From: WLXB01 sp040221475
GTDB taxonomy: Bacteria > Pseudomonadota > Alphaproteobacteria > Rhodospirillales > Rhodospirillaceae
NCBI GenBank assembly: GCA_040221475.1
Contig: JAVKEJ010000036.1
Location: forward strand, 1 to 64,000
Direction: 5' to 3'
Length of the DNA: 64,000 nucleotides
Shown: positions 12,925 to 22,740 of the stretch, one piece after another
Layout of the letters: every line of letters begins with the position of its first letter
Position numbering within the stretch: position 1 is the first letter of the stretch
The notes under the pieces: generated by a model
Told to the model about the DNA's origin: nothing
The model's database searches: none
Seen by the model: only the letters and a program-made list of their open reading frames with translations
Position numbers and translations under genes: made by a program

Positions 12925-14178
12925 TTACACACCGTAGGTTTTACTGCGCAAGATATCTGCAACCGCATCAACGGCGACAATCTCCTGCTCACCGCTGTCT
13001 AGGTCTCTCAGAACAACTTTACCATCTTTAAGTTCATCCTCACCAATGATCACAGCAGCGCATGCATTGACTTTGTCAGCGCGCTTGAGACGTTTCTTCA
13101 TATTTCCTGAGAAGGCCAAGTCAATAGACAGACCGGTGTTCCGCAACGCTTGAGTCATAGACTGTGCTTGATTCAGCAGTTCAGCGGAGACAGGAATAAC
13201 AGAAACAGGACGAATAACGGCTGCCTGTCGATCTGACAACATCGCCAACCGTTCAATGCCTGCCGCCCAGCCTACGCCAGATGTTGCCGGACCACCCATC
13301 TGTTTAATTAAACCATCGTAGCGGCCACCGGCAAGAACTGTCCCCTGTGCCCCAAGCGCCGTTGTCGTAAATTCAAAAGCGGTATGGCAATAGTAATCTA
13401 GACCGCGCACCAAATTTACATTACGAACAAAATCAATCCCAAGATCACTCAGACCTTGCTGCACGGTATCGATAAACTCTTTTGAGCTGTCATTCAGATA
13501 ATCTGTAAAATTTGGAGCCCCGGCGACGATTTTTCGATCCTCATCATCCTTTGAGTCAAGGATGCGAAGAGGGTTTTTAGCAAGACGTGCCCGGCTATCT
13601 GATGACAAATGCGATTCATGGGACTGAAAGTATGCGCTAAGCACGTCGCGAAAAGCGGTGCGGCTTTCAGCATCACCCAAAGAATTTAACTCAAGTGTCG
13701 TATTCTCTGATAGCCCTAGACCATCCAGAATTTGTTGCGCCAACGCAATGACTTCAATATCCGCCTGAGGGCTTTCGACCCCAATCAATTCCACACCAAT
13801 CTGATGAAACTGCCTTTGACGGCCTTTTTGAGGGCGCTCATGACGAAACATGGGACCATTATAAAACAACTTCAGCGGACTATGTTGTGCCAAACCGTTT
13901 GAAATGAAAGCCCGCGCCACCCCCGCAGTGCCTTCAGGGCGCAGAGTAATGCTCTCACCGCCCTTAGTTTCAAACGTGTACATTTCTTTAGTCACAATAT
14001 CTGAAGTGTCACCAAGCGTTCGCGCAAAAACCTCGGTGAATTCAAAAACAGGTGTCGCAATCTCCTCAAACCCATAGAGAGCCGCGATGTTCCTCGATAA
14101 GTCTTCCACATACCGATGACGTCGTCGCTCTTCGGGAAGCAAATCGTGCGTACCACGAACCGGTTGGAGATTAGTCAC
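12925..14178 (-). CDS. hisS: Histidine-tRNA ligase
   Basis: Class II aminoacyl-tRNA synthetase that charges tRNA-His. The 417 residues carry motif 1 near the start (PVRGTHDLLPEE), motif 2 (FRHERPQKGRQRQFHQIG), the histidine A motif LVRGLDYYCHTAFEF, and the C-terminal anticodon-binding domain. The start is GTG (complement of CAC at 14176-14178) with GGA about eight bases upstream. Although hisS is not in every alphaproteobacterial version of this cluster, the spacing here fits an operon with prfA. Confidence 0.97.
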   Translation of the reverse strand: MTNLQPVRGTHDLLPEERRRHRYVEDLSRNIAALYGFEEIATPVFEFTEVFARTLGDTSDIVTKEMYTFETKGGESITLRPEGTAGVARAFISNGLAQHSPLKLFYNGPMFRHERPQKGRQRQFHQIGVELIGVESPQADIEVIALAQQILDGLGLSENTTLELNSLGDAESRTAFRDVLSAYFQSHESHLSSDSRARLAKNPLRILDSKDDEDRKIVAGAPNFTDYLNDSSKEFIDTVQQGLSDLGIDFVRNVNLVRGLDYYCHTAFEFTTTALGAQGTVLAGGRYDGLIKQMGGPATSGVGWAAGIERLAMLSDRQAAVIRPVSVIPVSAELLNQAQSMTQALRNTGLSIDLAFSGNMKKRLKRADKVNACAAVIIGEDELKDGKVVLRDLDSGEQEIVAVDAVADILRSKTYGV

Positions 14179-14226
14179 AGAGTATAGTCCTTAAGATTTG
14201 ATAAGCTTAAATGTGAGATTCGATTG

Positions 14227-15363
14227 CTATTCCGCTGCAGAAGCGGAGACAACACGTGTGTCAATTTGAGCGGACTGAATTTCTGCAGCCTTTTGCTCAA
14301 TCAGTCTTACCAAATGATCCATTTTTTCATTTTCGGCAATGTTGTGATCGGCCACGCCAGAAATATAGACCTTGTGTGATCCATTACCGCCGCCCGTGAT
14401 GCCAAAATCGGTCATCTTCGCTTCGCCTGGGCCGTTGACCACGCAGCCGATGATAGAAACGGACAGTGGCGTCGAAATATGCGCCAACCGTTGCTCTAGG
14501 GTCTCAACTGTTTTGATAACGTCAAAACCTTGCCGCGCACAGGATGGACAAGAGACAATTCTAACACCGCGATGCCGCAAATCGAGCGACTTAAGAATAT
14601 CAAAACCGACTTTGATCTCTTCCACAGGGTCAGCGGACAGAGAAACTCTGATCGTATCCCCAATACCAGCCCAGAGAAGACTGCCCATACCGATGGCAGA
14701 CTTTACCGTCCCTGATCGCAATCCACCTGCTTCTGTAATCCCAACATGCAGCGGGTAGTCACATTGATCTGCCAAACCTTGATAGGCGGCAACGGCAAGA
14801 AAGACATCAGAGGCTTTGACACTGATTTTAAACTCTGTGAAATCGTGGTCTTCTAAAATACGGGCGTGAAAGAGCGCACTTTCAACCAAAGCCTCAGGAT
14901 TAGGTTCTCCATATTTTTCCAGAAGGTGACGCTCTAAGCTTCCCGCATTCACTCCAATACGAATACTGCAGCCATTGTCCTTTGCTGCCTGTACGACATC
15001 GCGCACACGTTCTTGAGAGCCAATATTACCCGGGTTAATGCGCAAGCATGCCGCACCGGCCTCTGCGGCTTCAATGGCCCGTTTATGATGGAAATGAATG
15101 TCTGCAACAATAGGCACAGACACTGCCTTGACGATCTGCGACAAGGCCGCTGTAGAGCCCTCATCTGGGCAGGACACCCTAACAATATCTGCGCCTGCGT
15201 CCTCAAGAGCCCTGATTTGAGCTATTGTGGCCTGCGGGTCAGACGTAAGGGTATTTGTCATGGATTGAACTGAGATTGGCGCATCACCGCCAACCAGAAC
15301 GGACCCGACGCGAATTTGCCGGGATTTCCGACGATGAATATCTCTATAGGGCCTGAGGCTCAT
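14227..15363 (-). CDS. ispG: (E)-4-hydroxy-3-methylbut-2-enyl-diphosphate synthase IspG
   Basis: This 4Fe-4S enzyme makes HMBPP from MEcPP in the MEP isoprenoid pathway, using reduced ferredoxin or flavodoxin. The 378 residues show the TIM-barrel start (VQSMTNTLTSDP) and the C-terminal iron-sulfur ligands SCPSCAR and GCVVNGPGEA. It lies 48 bases upstream of hisS, the same pairing seen in many Gram-negative genomes. It follows the RodZ-like gene, as ispG does near rodZ in E. coli. Confidence 0.97.
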   Translation of the reverse strand: MSLRPYRDIHRRKSRQIRVGSVLVGGDAPISVQSMTNTLTSDPQATIAQIRALEDAGADIVRVSCPDEGSTAALSQIVKAVSVPIVADIHFHHKRAIEAAEAGAACLRINPGNIGSQERVRDVVQAAKDNGCSIRIGVNAGSLERHLLEKYGEPNPEALVESALFHARILEDHDFTEFKISVKASDVFLAVAAYQGLADQCDYPLHVGITEAGGLRSGTVKSAIGMGSLLWAGIGDTIRVSLSADPVEEIKVGFDILKSLDLRHRGVRIVSCPSCARQGFDVIKTVETLEQRLAHISTPLSVSIIGCVVNGPGEAKMTDFGITGGGNGSHKVYISGVADHNIAENEKMDHLVRLIEQKAAEIQSAQIDTRVVSASAAE

Positions 15364-15475
15364 GACTCGCCATTTGGATTTAACCGGTTTGAACGTTGTA
15401 AGCGTGTTTATAGCCCAAAACCAGAGGCAGCAACAGAGAAGCTAACAAACAGAAATCATCTGCACGAATGTGTGA

Positions 15476-17068
15476 TTAGCCGGGAGCAACGCCGGTCCTG
15501 AGACGCTCAGCATTTAAGGGAACCCCGCGCCGCACGACCCCTTTATCGCCCAAGGGCGGCACTTGTTCTCCGCCGACGAACACCTCTAAACCGCCTGCAT
15601 TTCCAGTCATTAAAGTGAGCCCATCACGATCTGGAACACGATAGACCTCGCCTTCCCGAAGCAACCGGGTCAACAAGAGTTCATCACCATCGCGCACTTG
15701 AATCCAGCTGTCTGATTTCGCCCGAAGCTCAATGAGAGTAGATTCTGCTGATACAGCAGTTTCAACCCCTGCAATCTCGGCCTTATCTATGGCATCAGCT
15801 GGATCAGGCAAGGGCGTCTCATCCCTCTCTTCGCTTGCGATTTCTACTTTGGCGTCACTTGACACCACGGTCGCTTCAACTGGTGACGCATCTGGCTCAA
15901 CAAATGTCGTCCCGACTGATGTAGTCGCTACTGCAGTACCTTCAAGAGCCGCTGAGTCATTAGCCATTCCGCGAGACGAGGACTCATTCGTTTCGGAAAC
16001 GGTTGGGGCGGTCGCTGATGAAGGCTCAACAGTTTCAGTTTCAATTGGCTCGACGGCCGCAAGTTGCGAAGTCTCTTCAACTGCAATGGGTGTTGCTTCA
16101 GATACGATCGGCGCATCCACAACTTCAGAAAATTCACCCTCTGATACCGGGTTTATTGACTCTGTCGATTCAGTTGGATTGACTATCTGTTGCCCTCCAG
16201 AGTCTGCTTCTTGGGGCTGCACGCTAACCTCGGCTTTTACGTCAGCAGAAGCCACCACTACCGATACATCAGCACTTTCAGCTGACTCTATGAGGGTTTG
16301 GGCTGTTTCCGACGCCCCCATTGCATCAACATCAACATTAGGTTCACTTACAATTTCGGCCTCATCAAGAGCTTCACTCTCACCTTCGCCTTGGGAAGTT
16401 GTAAGAGCGACATCACTTGATTTCGTCTCATTGTCAGACTCATTGGGGGCTGCCGCAGCGTCATCTGTGCGTGATAGAGAGGTTGTATCCTCTTTCGTAA
16501 AGCCCCGCCCATCGACCACATCTTGTTCTTGTGCATCGATTAAGCCCGCCAACCTGTCAGGCACTTCCTGAATAAGGTCCACAGCATCTCGATCCGCATT
16601 GGTTATTGTGTACCACGCTCCATACACAACCATGCCCATGACGACCGCAATAGCTAACACCCCACCATTCGGCAGGCCGCTTTCACCACTAGGAGCGGGA
16701 AATTTGAAGCGCGCTGTTGTAACGGTTCCGTTTGTCTCTTCACGTAAACGACGAACGACTTCGTTCCCATCCAAACCCAGATAGTCTGCGTATGCGCGAA
16801 TGAATCCTATAGAGTAAGCTGAACCGGGAAGGTCTTCATGCCGACCGTCTTCAATGGCGACAAGGTAGCCATAGCGAATACGTAAAACCTTTGCGATTTC
16901 TTGCAGATCTCCGCCGGCGCGCATGCGTGTCGCACACAACAACGCCCCAACATGGTCTGCCTCAACTGGCTCTACCTCACGCTTCGAGGGTTCAGCCACG
17001 ACAGGTTCATCACCAGTTGCCGATTCTTCACGAGACGACATCTCGCCAAAGGGGTCTGCTTTGTTCAA
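15476..17068 (-). CDS. RodZ-like protein: N-terminal helix-turn-helix, one membrane segment, C-terminal DUF4115 domain
   Basis: A 530-residue bitopic protein of the RodZ type, which links the actin-like MreB to the cell-wall elongation machinery. The helix-turn-helix is at about 40-105 (LLCATRMRAGGDLQEIAKVL, then AYSIGFIRAYADYLGLD). A transmembrane helix is at about 135-155 (GVLAIAVVMGMVVYGAWYTI). The C-terminal DUF4115 part (SDSWIQVRDGDELLLTRLL) is at about 450-530. Between lies some 270 residues of acidic, Ser/Thr/Val/Glu-rich low-complexity sequence, much longer than in E. coli RodZ. The TTG at 17068 is used here; an ATG nine codons in (17041) is also possible. The 107-base gap to ispG fits co-transcription. 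Confidence 0.85.
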   Translation of the reverse strand: MNKADPFGEMSSREESATGDEPVVAEPSKREVEPVEADHVGALLCATRMRAGGDLQEIAKVLRIRYGYLVAIEDGRHEDLPGSAYSIGFIRAYADYLGLDGNEVVRRLREETNGTVTTARFKFPAPSGESGLPNGGVLAIAVVMGMVVYGAWYTITNADRDAVDLIQEVPDRLAGLIDAQEQDVVDGRGFTKEDTTSLSRTDDAAAAPNESDNETKSSDVALTTSQGEGESEALDEAEIVSEPNVDVDAMGASETAQTLIESAESADVSVVVASADVKAEVSVQPQEADSGGQQIVNPTESTESINPVSEGEFSEVVDAPIVSEATPIAVEETSQLAAVEPIETETVEPSSATAPTVSETNESSSRGMANDSAALEGTAVATTSVGTTFVEPDASPVEATVVSSDAKVEIASEERDETPLPDPADAIDKAEIAGVETAVSAESTLIELRAKSDSWIQVRDGDELLLTRLLREGEVYRVPDRDGLTLMTGNAGGLEVFVGGEQVPPLGDKGVVRRGVPLNAERLRTGVAPG

Positions 17069-17246
17069 AACTTAAGGTCTTCTGACAGCCAAGTCGCCAC
17101 GCAATTCTCTCCCTACCGCAGCAACACCATGAGAAGTGTAGAATGTAACGACCATAGGTTAATTTTTCGCTAGAAAATTTTAACATATTGAAGTTATTAG
17201 AACAATTAGCTAGGCCGCTTTGATATTCGTCTGTTTTAACGGCCGC

Positions 17247-19520
17247 TTAGGCCAGCATAATTCTATTATCTATAGCAAAAGACCGCAGTTTAGGTCTTAA
17301 ACTCCGGCTCGGGTCATTGTACACCTCATGAATGAGGGCCGCCACTTGACCGACATCGATAGAACGCACCATTCTTTTGACTCGGCCAATTGAAGCCGCC
17401 GCCATAGACAGCCTGCGAAAACCCAGCCCCAATAAAGCGAGGGCCTCAAGTGGACGCCCCGCCATTTCACCACAAACTGTAACTTCGATATCTGCGTTAT
17501 TCGCCACATCCGCGATGGATTTGAGAAGCTTCAGAGATGGCTGTGATAAAACGTCGTAACGATCCTGAAGACGGGAGTTGCTTCGGTCAGCAGCAAAAAC
17601 AAACTGTAACAAATCATTTGTCCCAACGCATAAAAAGTCCACTGCTTCAATCAAGTCTTCAAGCTGCCAAAGCAACGCAGGCACTTCAATCATAACCCCC
17701 ACCTTCAGATCTGATGGTCCACGCAGTCCCTTTCCGCGGCAGCGCAAAAACTCCTTACTCAGAATGTCCTTGACAGCAACAAGTTCTGCAATTGATGTCA
17801 CCATAGGAAACAGAATACGCAGTTCTCGCCCCTCACCCGCTCCAAACAGCGCACGAAGTTGGCCCCGCAGCAAACTGGGATGATCCAGGCCGATACGAAT
17901 GGCGCGCCAGCCCATGGCAGGGTTTTCCTCAACTCCTAAGGATTGCCAATACGGCAAGACTTTATCTCCACCAACATCTAACGTACGAAACGTTACCGGC
18001 TTATCTCCAGCCCCATCTAAGATGCGTCGATAAAATGCCTCTTGCTCTGCGACGGTCGGCAACGCTGTCGCTGAAAGAAAGGACAACTCAGTCCGGAAAA
18101 GGCCCACTCCCTCAGCACCAGAAGAATTCAGGACGGGCACATCAACTTCTAATCCGGCATTTAACAACAGCGCGACGTCGACGCCATCAAGCGTTCGGGC
18201 TGGTAAATCTATTTCATTAGCGTACTGCCGTTTTTGCTGTGCTAACGCGCTCGCATTTTCAGCATAAAGTTCTTGAAGTTCAGATACAGGCCGCAGAATT
18301 ACTTGGCCGCTCTCGCCATCAACGATGAGGGAGTCCAAGGCATCTACACGGTTGATGACGTCTTTGACCTGACCGACAACAGGAATATCTAAGGCTCTGG
18401 CAATCACCACCGCATGCATTGTCGGCGAGCCCTCCTCCAATATCAGGCCCTTGAGTTTGGTCGCGTCATAGCTCAACAACTCGGCGGGCCCGAGTGATCG
18501 CGCCACTAAAATTGCATCGTCGGGAATATCAGTCTCTTGCTCGCTCCCCGTCAAAACACGCAACAGGCGCCGCACCATATCATCGAGGTCGAGGACACGT
18601 TCGCGGATCAAAGGATTACCGATTTGCTGCATCCGTCGACGCATATCTTCATGCATTTTCTGGGTTGCTGCTTCCGCAGTTAAACCACCATCAATACCTG
18701 TTTCGATTTTACGAATAAGGCCGCCATCCGCAGCAATCATACTGTAGGCTTCGATAACATCAGCCAAGTCTGTGGCCGCGCCTGAGTCTCTAACCTCTGA
18801 CGCTTTAATCAAACGATCAATATCTGATTTCAGATCAGCAAGCGCTGCATGGAGACGCGCTTTCTCCGCATCAGCATTATCACTGAAGAGTCGCCCAATA
18901 CGAACTTCAGGAGCATGCATAACCGCAATGCCAATTCCAATGCCGCCGTGAAGCGACAAGCCAGCCATGCGCTGCGCCAACACTGCATTCCCTTGTACCG
19001 GAACGACTTCGCTACGCTTTACCAACTCAGTTGCGGCAAGTAATTCTGAGATCACCATGGCGACAGTCTCTAGAGTGTCGACCTGCCAATCATCAAAATC
19101 TCGCTCCGCTTTATTTTGAACCGCAAGAACGCCAACTATGCGACTTGCTTGGACCAACGGCACACCCATGAAAGAGCGAAAAAAGTCTTCCCCCGTTTCT
19201 GGGCGATAGACAAATTGAGGATGCGACCAGGCATCAGCAAGTGCCAAGGGGCGCTTTTGCGATACAATCTCCCCAACCAAGCCCTCACCCACACGCAGTC
19301 GGGTAACGTGCACAGCATTTGGGTCAAGACCATGTGTCGTAAATAACTCTAGTACTTCTCCTGCCCGCAAAACATAACAGGAGCAAACATCCACCTTCAT
19401 ACCTTCCGCGATGATACGGGCAGTCTTATCTAGTTTTAATTGAGCAGAACCCTTGCCGGACATAACCGATCTCAAACGCGCCAAGAGACGTCGTGAGTCG
19501 TCGGCTGCAAAACCAGACAT
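17247..19520 (-). CDS. ptsP: Phosphoenolpyruvate-protein phosphotransferase PtsP (EI-Ntr)
   Basis: First enzyme of the nitrogen PTS: it takes phosphate from PEP and passes it to NPr, a regulatory relay for carbon/nitrogen balance. The 757 residues consist of a GAF domain (about 20-165), the EI N-terminal part with the phospho-histidine in EEGSPTMHAVVIARAL (about 365), and the PEP-binding barrel (about 460-745) with FRTELSFL and VCGEMAGRPLEALALL. Its start overlaps the stop of the upstream monooxygenase gene by one base (TAATG), so the two are translationally coupled. A 178-base gap separates it from the RodZ-like gene. Confidence 0.97.
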   Translation of the reverse strand: MSGFAADDSRRLLARLRSVMSGKGSAQLKLDKTARIIAEGMKVDVCSCYVLRAGEVLELFTTHGLDPNAVHVTRLRVGEGLVGEIVSQKRPLALADAWSHPQFVYRPETGEDFFRSFMGVPLVQASRIVGVLAVQNKAERDFDDWQVDTLETVAMVISELLAATELVKRSEVVPVQGNAVLAQRMAGLSLHGGIGIGIAVMHAPEVRIGRLFSDNADAEKARLHAALADLKSDIDRLIKASEVRDSGAATDLADVIEAYSMIAADGGLIRKIETGIDGGLTAEAATQKMHEDMRRRMQQIGNPLIRERVLDLDDMVRRLLRVLTGSEQETDIPDDAILVARSLGPAELLSYDATKLKGLILEEGSPTMHAVVIARALDIPVVGQVKDVINRVDALDSLIVDGESGQVILRPVSELQELYAENASALAQQKRQYANEIDLPARTLDGVDVALLLNAGLEVDVPVLNSSGAEGVGLFRTELSFLSATALPTVAEQEAFYRRILDGAGDKPVTFRTLDVGGDKVLPYWQSLGVEENPAMGWRAIRIGLDHPSLLRGQLRALFGAGEGRELRILFPMVTSIAELVAVKDILSKEFLRCRGKGLRGPSDLKVGVMIEVPALLWQLEDLIEAVDFLCVGTNDLLQFVFAADRSNSRLQDRYDVLSQPSLKLLKSIADVANNADIEVTVCGEMAGRPLEALALLGLGFRRLSMAAASIGRVKRMVRSIDVGQVAALIHEVYNDPSRSLRPKLRSFAIDNRIMLA

Positions 19521-20542
19521 TAGGAATTTCTTTTTCTGAGTGCTAAATTTGCTTGGTCGATGAGCTCGTCAATGATGTCTTGTGTCGATTGTTCGCGCGT
19601 CACCATACCAACACTCTGACCGGCCATAAGGGAGCCGCGTTCAACATCACCATCGATAACAGCTCGACGCAAAGACCCCGCCCAGAAATGCTCAATTTCA
19701 AGCTGGGCCGCCGCTTGCTCAATATCGCCAGCGACAAACTTATCAATCATAGCCCTTTGCGTGGCCATAAATTCGTCCGTACCTGCATTTGTAAGCGCGC
19801 GTACAGGAATGACCGGAAAGCGCTTATCAATTTGTACCGTCGGCATCGCGTCTCGAGCATTTCCGCGCAGAAAAGCCTTCTTGAAATTCGGGTGTGCAAT
19901 GCTTTCGTGTGCGCACACAAACCGCGTCCCCATTTGGACACCAGCAGCACCCATCTCAAGGTAATTCACGATGACTTCCCCCCGCCCGATACCACCGGCA
20001 ACAAAGACCGGAACGTCCGTCACGTTGGGCAGGATTTCCTGTGCCAATACACTGGTAGAGACGGGTCCGATATGCCCCCCTGCTTCAGAACCCTCAATCA
20101 CCAGCGCGTCGGTTCCCAATTTTATTAATCGTTTTGCAATGACCAACGCTGGCGCAAAACAAATAACTTTCGCGCCGCCTTCTTTCAGCGCTTTAATAGA
20201 CGAAGCAGAAGGCAGCCCCCCTGCCAAAACCACATGAGTAACTTTGTTTTTGAGGCACACATCAATGAGCTTGGGCAAGTCAGGGTGCATGGTTATGAGA
20301 TTGACCCCAAAGGGCTTGGAGGTTAGCTCGAACGTTGCCTTTATCTCTGCATCCAGCAGGTCAGGGGTCATCGCCCCACACGCAATTACGCCAAAACCAC
20401 CCGCATTGGAAATGGCAGCCACCAAATTACGTTCTGAGACCCAAGTCATGGCACCGCACATGATCGCGTACTCGCAACCAAGGAACGCTGTTCCCCTCGA
20501 CCAGAGATCATTTAAATGCCCTGGCACGTCGCTTTTATCCAT
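19520..20542 (-). CDS. Nitronate monooxygenase family FMN enzyme
   Basis: A 340-residue TIM-barrel flavoprotein of the 2-nitropropane dioxygenase/enoyl-reductase II family. Family members oxidise alkyl nitronates or act on related small molecules; the substrate here is not known. FMN-binding features are visible: GAMTWVSERNLVAAISNAGG near the start, VIEGSEAGGHIGP (about 145-157) and VFVAGGIGRGE (about 180). It lies between lysC (16-base gap) and ptsP (one-base overlap) in the same operon. The usual alphaproteobacterial lysC-ptsP pair does not need this gene, so its insertion here is worth noting. Confidence 0.9.
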   Translation of the reverse strand: MDKSDVPGHLNDLWSRGTAFLGCEYAIMCGAMTWVSERNLVAAISNAGGFGVIACGAMTPDLLDAEIKATFELTSKPFGVNLITMHPDLPKLIDVCLKNKVTHVVLAGGLPSASSIKALKEGGAKVICFAPALVIAKRLIKLGTDALVIEGSEAGGHIGPVSTSVLAQEILPNVTDVPVFVAGGIGRGEVIVNYLEMGAAGVQMGTRFVCAHESIAHPNFKKAFLRGNARDAMPTVQIDKRFPVIPVRALTNAGTDEFMATQRAMIDKFVAGDIEQAAAQLEIEHFWAGSLRRAVIDGDVERGSLMAGQSVGMVTREQSTQDIIDELIDQANLALRKRNS

Positions 20543-20557
20543 GATCGAAGTCCGATC

Positions 20558-21769
20558 TCATTCTGAATCCAAGCCAAATGCCGCATGAAGCGCACGCAAA
20601 GCCAACTCTGCATATTCCTCAGCGATCAATACACTGATCTTGATCTCAGAAGTAGAAATCACAGCAATGTTAATGCCTTTGGCGGCAAGCGTTTCAAACA
20701 TGGTTTTCGCGACCCCAACATGAGATCGCATGCCTACGCCAATTACAGAGACTTTGACCACCCGTGCGTCTGTGAGCACCTCACGGCAAGTTATGGCATC
20801 ATTTTTCTGAACAACGCTCTTTGCCCGATCAACATCAGCCCTGCCAACGGTGAAAGTGACGTCTGTCGAACCGTCTTCCGACACGTTTTGAACAATCATG
20901 TCCACATTGACACCGGCATCTGCCAAGGAGCCAAAGATTGAAGCGGCAATCCCGGGCCGGTCTTCGACACCCACAAGTGTTATTTTCGCTTCATCACGGC
21001 TATACGCTATGCCGCTGACAACTTCTTTTTCCACGATTTCGTCCTCGTCACATACAAGGGTTCCAGGGGCTGTTGAAAATGATGACAACACCTGTAAACG
21101 CACATGATGGTTCATCGCCAATTCAACAGATCGCGTCTGCAATACTTTCGCACCAAGAGACGCCATTTCTAGCATCTCTTCATAGGTGATTTTGTCTAGC
21201 TTCCGCGCCGAAGGGACAACGCGCGGGTCAGTCGTATAGACACCATCCACATCAGTATAAATATCGCAACGGTCAGCATTAAGAGCGGCAGCCAACGCGA
21301 CCGCCGTCGTGTCAGAGCCTCCCCGTCCTAATGTAGTGACGCGGCCTTCATCTCCGACACCCTGAAAGCCAGGCACAACAGCAACCTGACCACTTTCCAG
21401 CCGTGCCACCAATTCCTTAGTCTCGATTCCTGATATCCGAGCCTTACCATGTGCGCTGTCGGTTTTAATCGGAATCTGCCAGCCTAGCCATGAGCGAGCC
21501 TGAACCCCCATGCTTTGCAGCACAATAGCGAGCAACCCGCTGGTCACCTGCTCCCCAGTAGAAACCACAACGTCGTACTCGCGCGCATCATGCATGACTG
21601 AGGCATCGCGACAGTATTCAACCAGTTGATTGGTCACCCCTGCCATCGCCGAAACGACCACAGCTACTTCGTGACCCGCATCAACCTCAGCCTTAACACG
21701 TGCGGCCACAGCTCGAATGCGGTCTAAATCCGCAACAGAGGTTCCGCCAAATTTTTGAACAATCCGCAT
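20558..21769 (-). CDS. lysC: Aspartate kinase
   Basis: Phosphorylates aspartate as the first step toward lysine, methionine, threonine and diaminopimelate. The 403 residues hold the kinase domain with QKFGGTSVAD at the start, the GRGGSDTTAVALAAAL motif (about 165) and two C-terminal ACT domains (from about 265) that give feedback control. I prefer ATG 21769, which has AGG five bases upstream; GTG at 21775 would add two residues. It is the first gene of the long minus-strand run and is divergent from ubiG across about 200 bases. Confidence 0.97.
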   Translation of the reverse strand: MRIVQKFGGTSVADLDRIRAVAARVKAEVDAGHEVAVVVSAMAGVTNQLVEYCRDASVMHDAREYDVVVSTGEQVTSGLLAIVLQSMGVQARSWLGWQIPIKTDSAHGKARISGIETKELVARLESGQVAVVPGFQGVGDEGRVTTLGRGGSDTTAVALAAALNADRCDIYTDVDGVYTTDPRVVPSARKLDKITYEEMLEMASLGAKVLQTRSVELAMNHHVRLQVLSSFSTAPGTLVCDEDEIVEKEVVSGIAYSRDEAKITLVGVEDRPGIAASIFGSLADAGVNVDMIVQNVSEDGSTDVTFTVGRADVDRAKSVVQKNDAITCREVLTDARVVKVSVIGVGMRSHVGVAKTMFETLAAKGINIAVISTSEIKISVLIAEEYAELALRALHAAFGLDSE

Positions 21770-21970
21770 GTTCACCTACTTCAACCGCAGCTTTACTGCC
21801 GATCGCACCTCCGAACTTATCACCTCATTGTGTGAGGGCATTGCGACCGTGACCAACCGCCCTACAATTTGCTATTGAAGTAAAGTTCGTTCTCACCACT
21901 GTGAGCGGCGTATACATACTGAAAGCCCCTTGCCCAAGCAAGAAAGGCGTTATCTTTGGAACGACATAAT

Positions 21971-22738
21971 ATGGCACAGACAAATGTGATTGATCTGGCA
22001 GAAACAGTACAAACATCGCGCGATCAAGCCGAAATCGACGGATTTTCAGCCCAGGCGGCCAGTTGGTGGGACCCTGAAGGGCCTTTTGCACCGCTCCACC
22101 ATCTCAATCCAGCACGGATGCGTATTCTCGCCGATTTGCTTTCCAGTCACTTCTCCCGGCCCTTGAACCAAGACATACCTTTTAACAGCCTCAGTCTTTG
22201 CGACGTTGGATGCGGCGGCGGCCTGATTACTGAGCCATGCGCAAGGCTAGGTTTCCACGTGACGGGTTTAGATGCTTCCCCGGAAAATATCGGAACAGCT
22301 AAAGAGCACGCCTCCAAATCTGGACTAACAGTTGATTATCATGTCGGTCTGCCCGAGGACCCAGACGTTTTAAATGGTCGTTTTGATGCCGTCTTGGCGT
22401 TAGAAGTCGTGGAACATGTGAGAGACATCCCGACATTTATTAGCGGCTTAACGCAGCATGTCGCACCAAATGGTATTCTTGTGCTGTCGACATTAAACAG
22501 AACGCTCAAAAGCTTAGTGCTCGCAAAATATGCAGCAGAATACATCCTGCGCTGGGTGCCCGCCGGCACACATACCTGGTCTAAGTTCATCAAACCCAGC
22601 GAGTTGTCTAAACATCTCCGCGCAGCAGGGTTCAAAGTCACCGCAATACGTGGGATGGACTACGACCTAGCAACCGGGGAATGGAATGCCTGTGACGACG
22701 TTTCAGTGAACTACATTTTAGCTGCCGTTAGAGATTAA
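21971..22738 (+). CDS. ubiG: Ubiquinone biosynthesis O-methyltransferase UbiG
   Basis: SAM-dependent enzyme that does both O-methylations in ubiquinone biosynthesis. The 255 residues start with the family's EIDGFSAQAASWWDPEGPF, then HLNPARMRILADLL, SAM motif I LCDVGCGGGLITEPCARLG (about 75) and ALEVVEHVRD (about 140). I start it at ATG 21971; an in-frame TTG at 21956 would add five residues. It is divergent from lysC, a neighbourhood conserved in alphaproteobacteria, and is followed after two bases by the GT41 gene. Confidence 0.96.
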   Translation: MAQTNVIDLAETVQTSRDQAEIDGFSAQAASWWDPEGPFAPLHHLNPARMRILADLLSSHFSRPLNQDIPFNSLSLCDVGCGGGLITEPCARLGFHVTGLDASPENIGTAKEHASKSGLTVDYHVGLPEDPDVLNGRFDAVLALEVVEHVRDIPTFISGLTQHVAPNGILVLSTLNRTLKSLVLAKYAAEYILRWVPAGTHTWSKFIKPSELSKHLRAAGFKVTAIRGMDYDLATGEWNACDDVSVNYILAAVRD

Positions 22739-22740
22739 CA

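Noticed and set aside
15732..16571. A 279-codon plus-strand frame
   Set aside because: It is the antisense shadow of the low-complexity linker of the RodZ-like gene; Ser/Thr-rich without domains.
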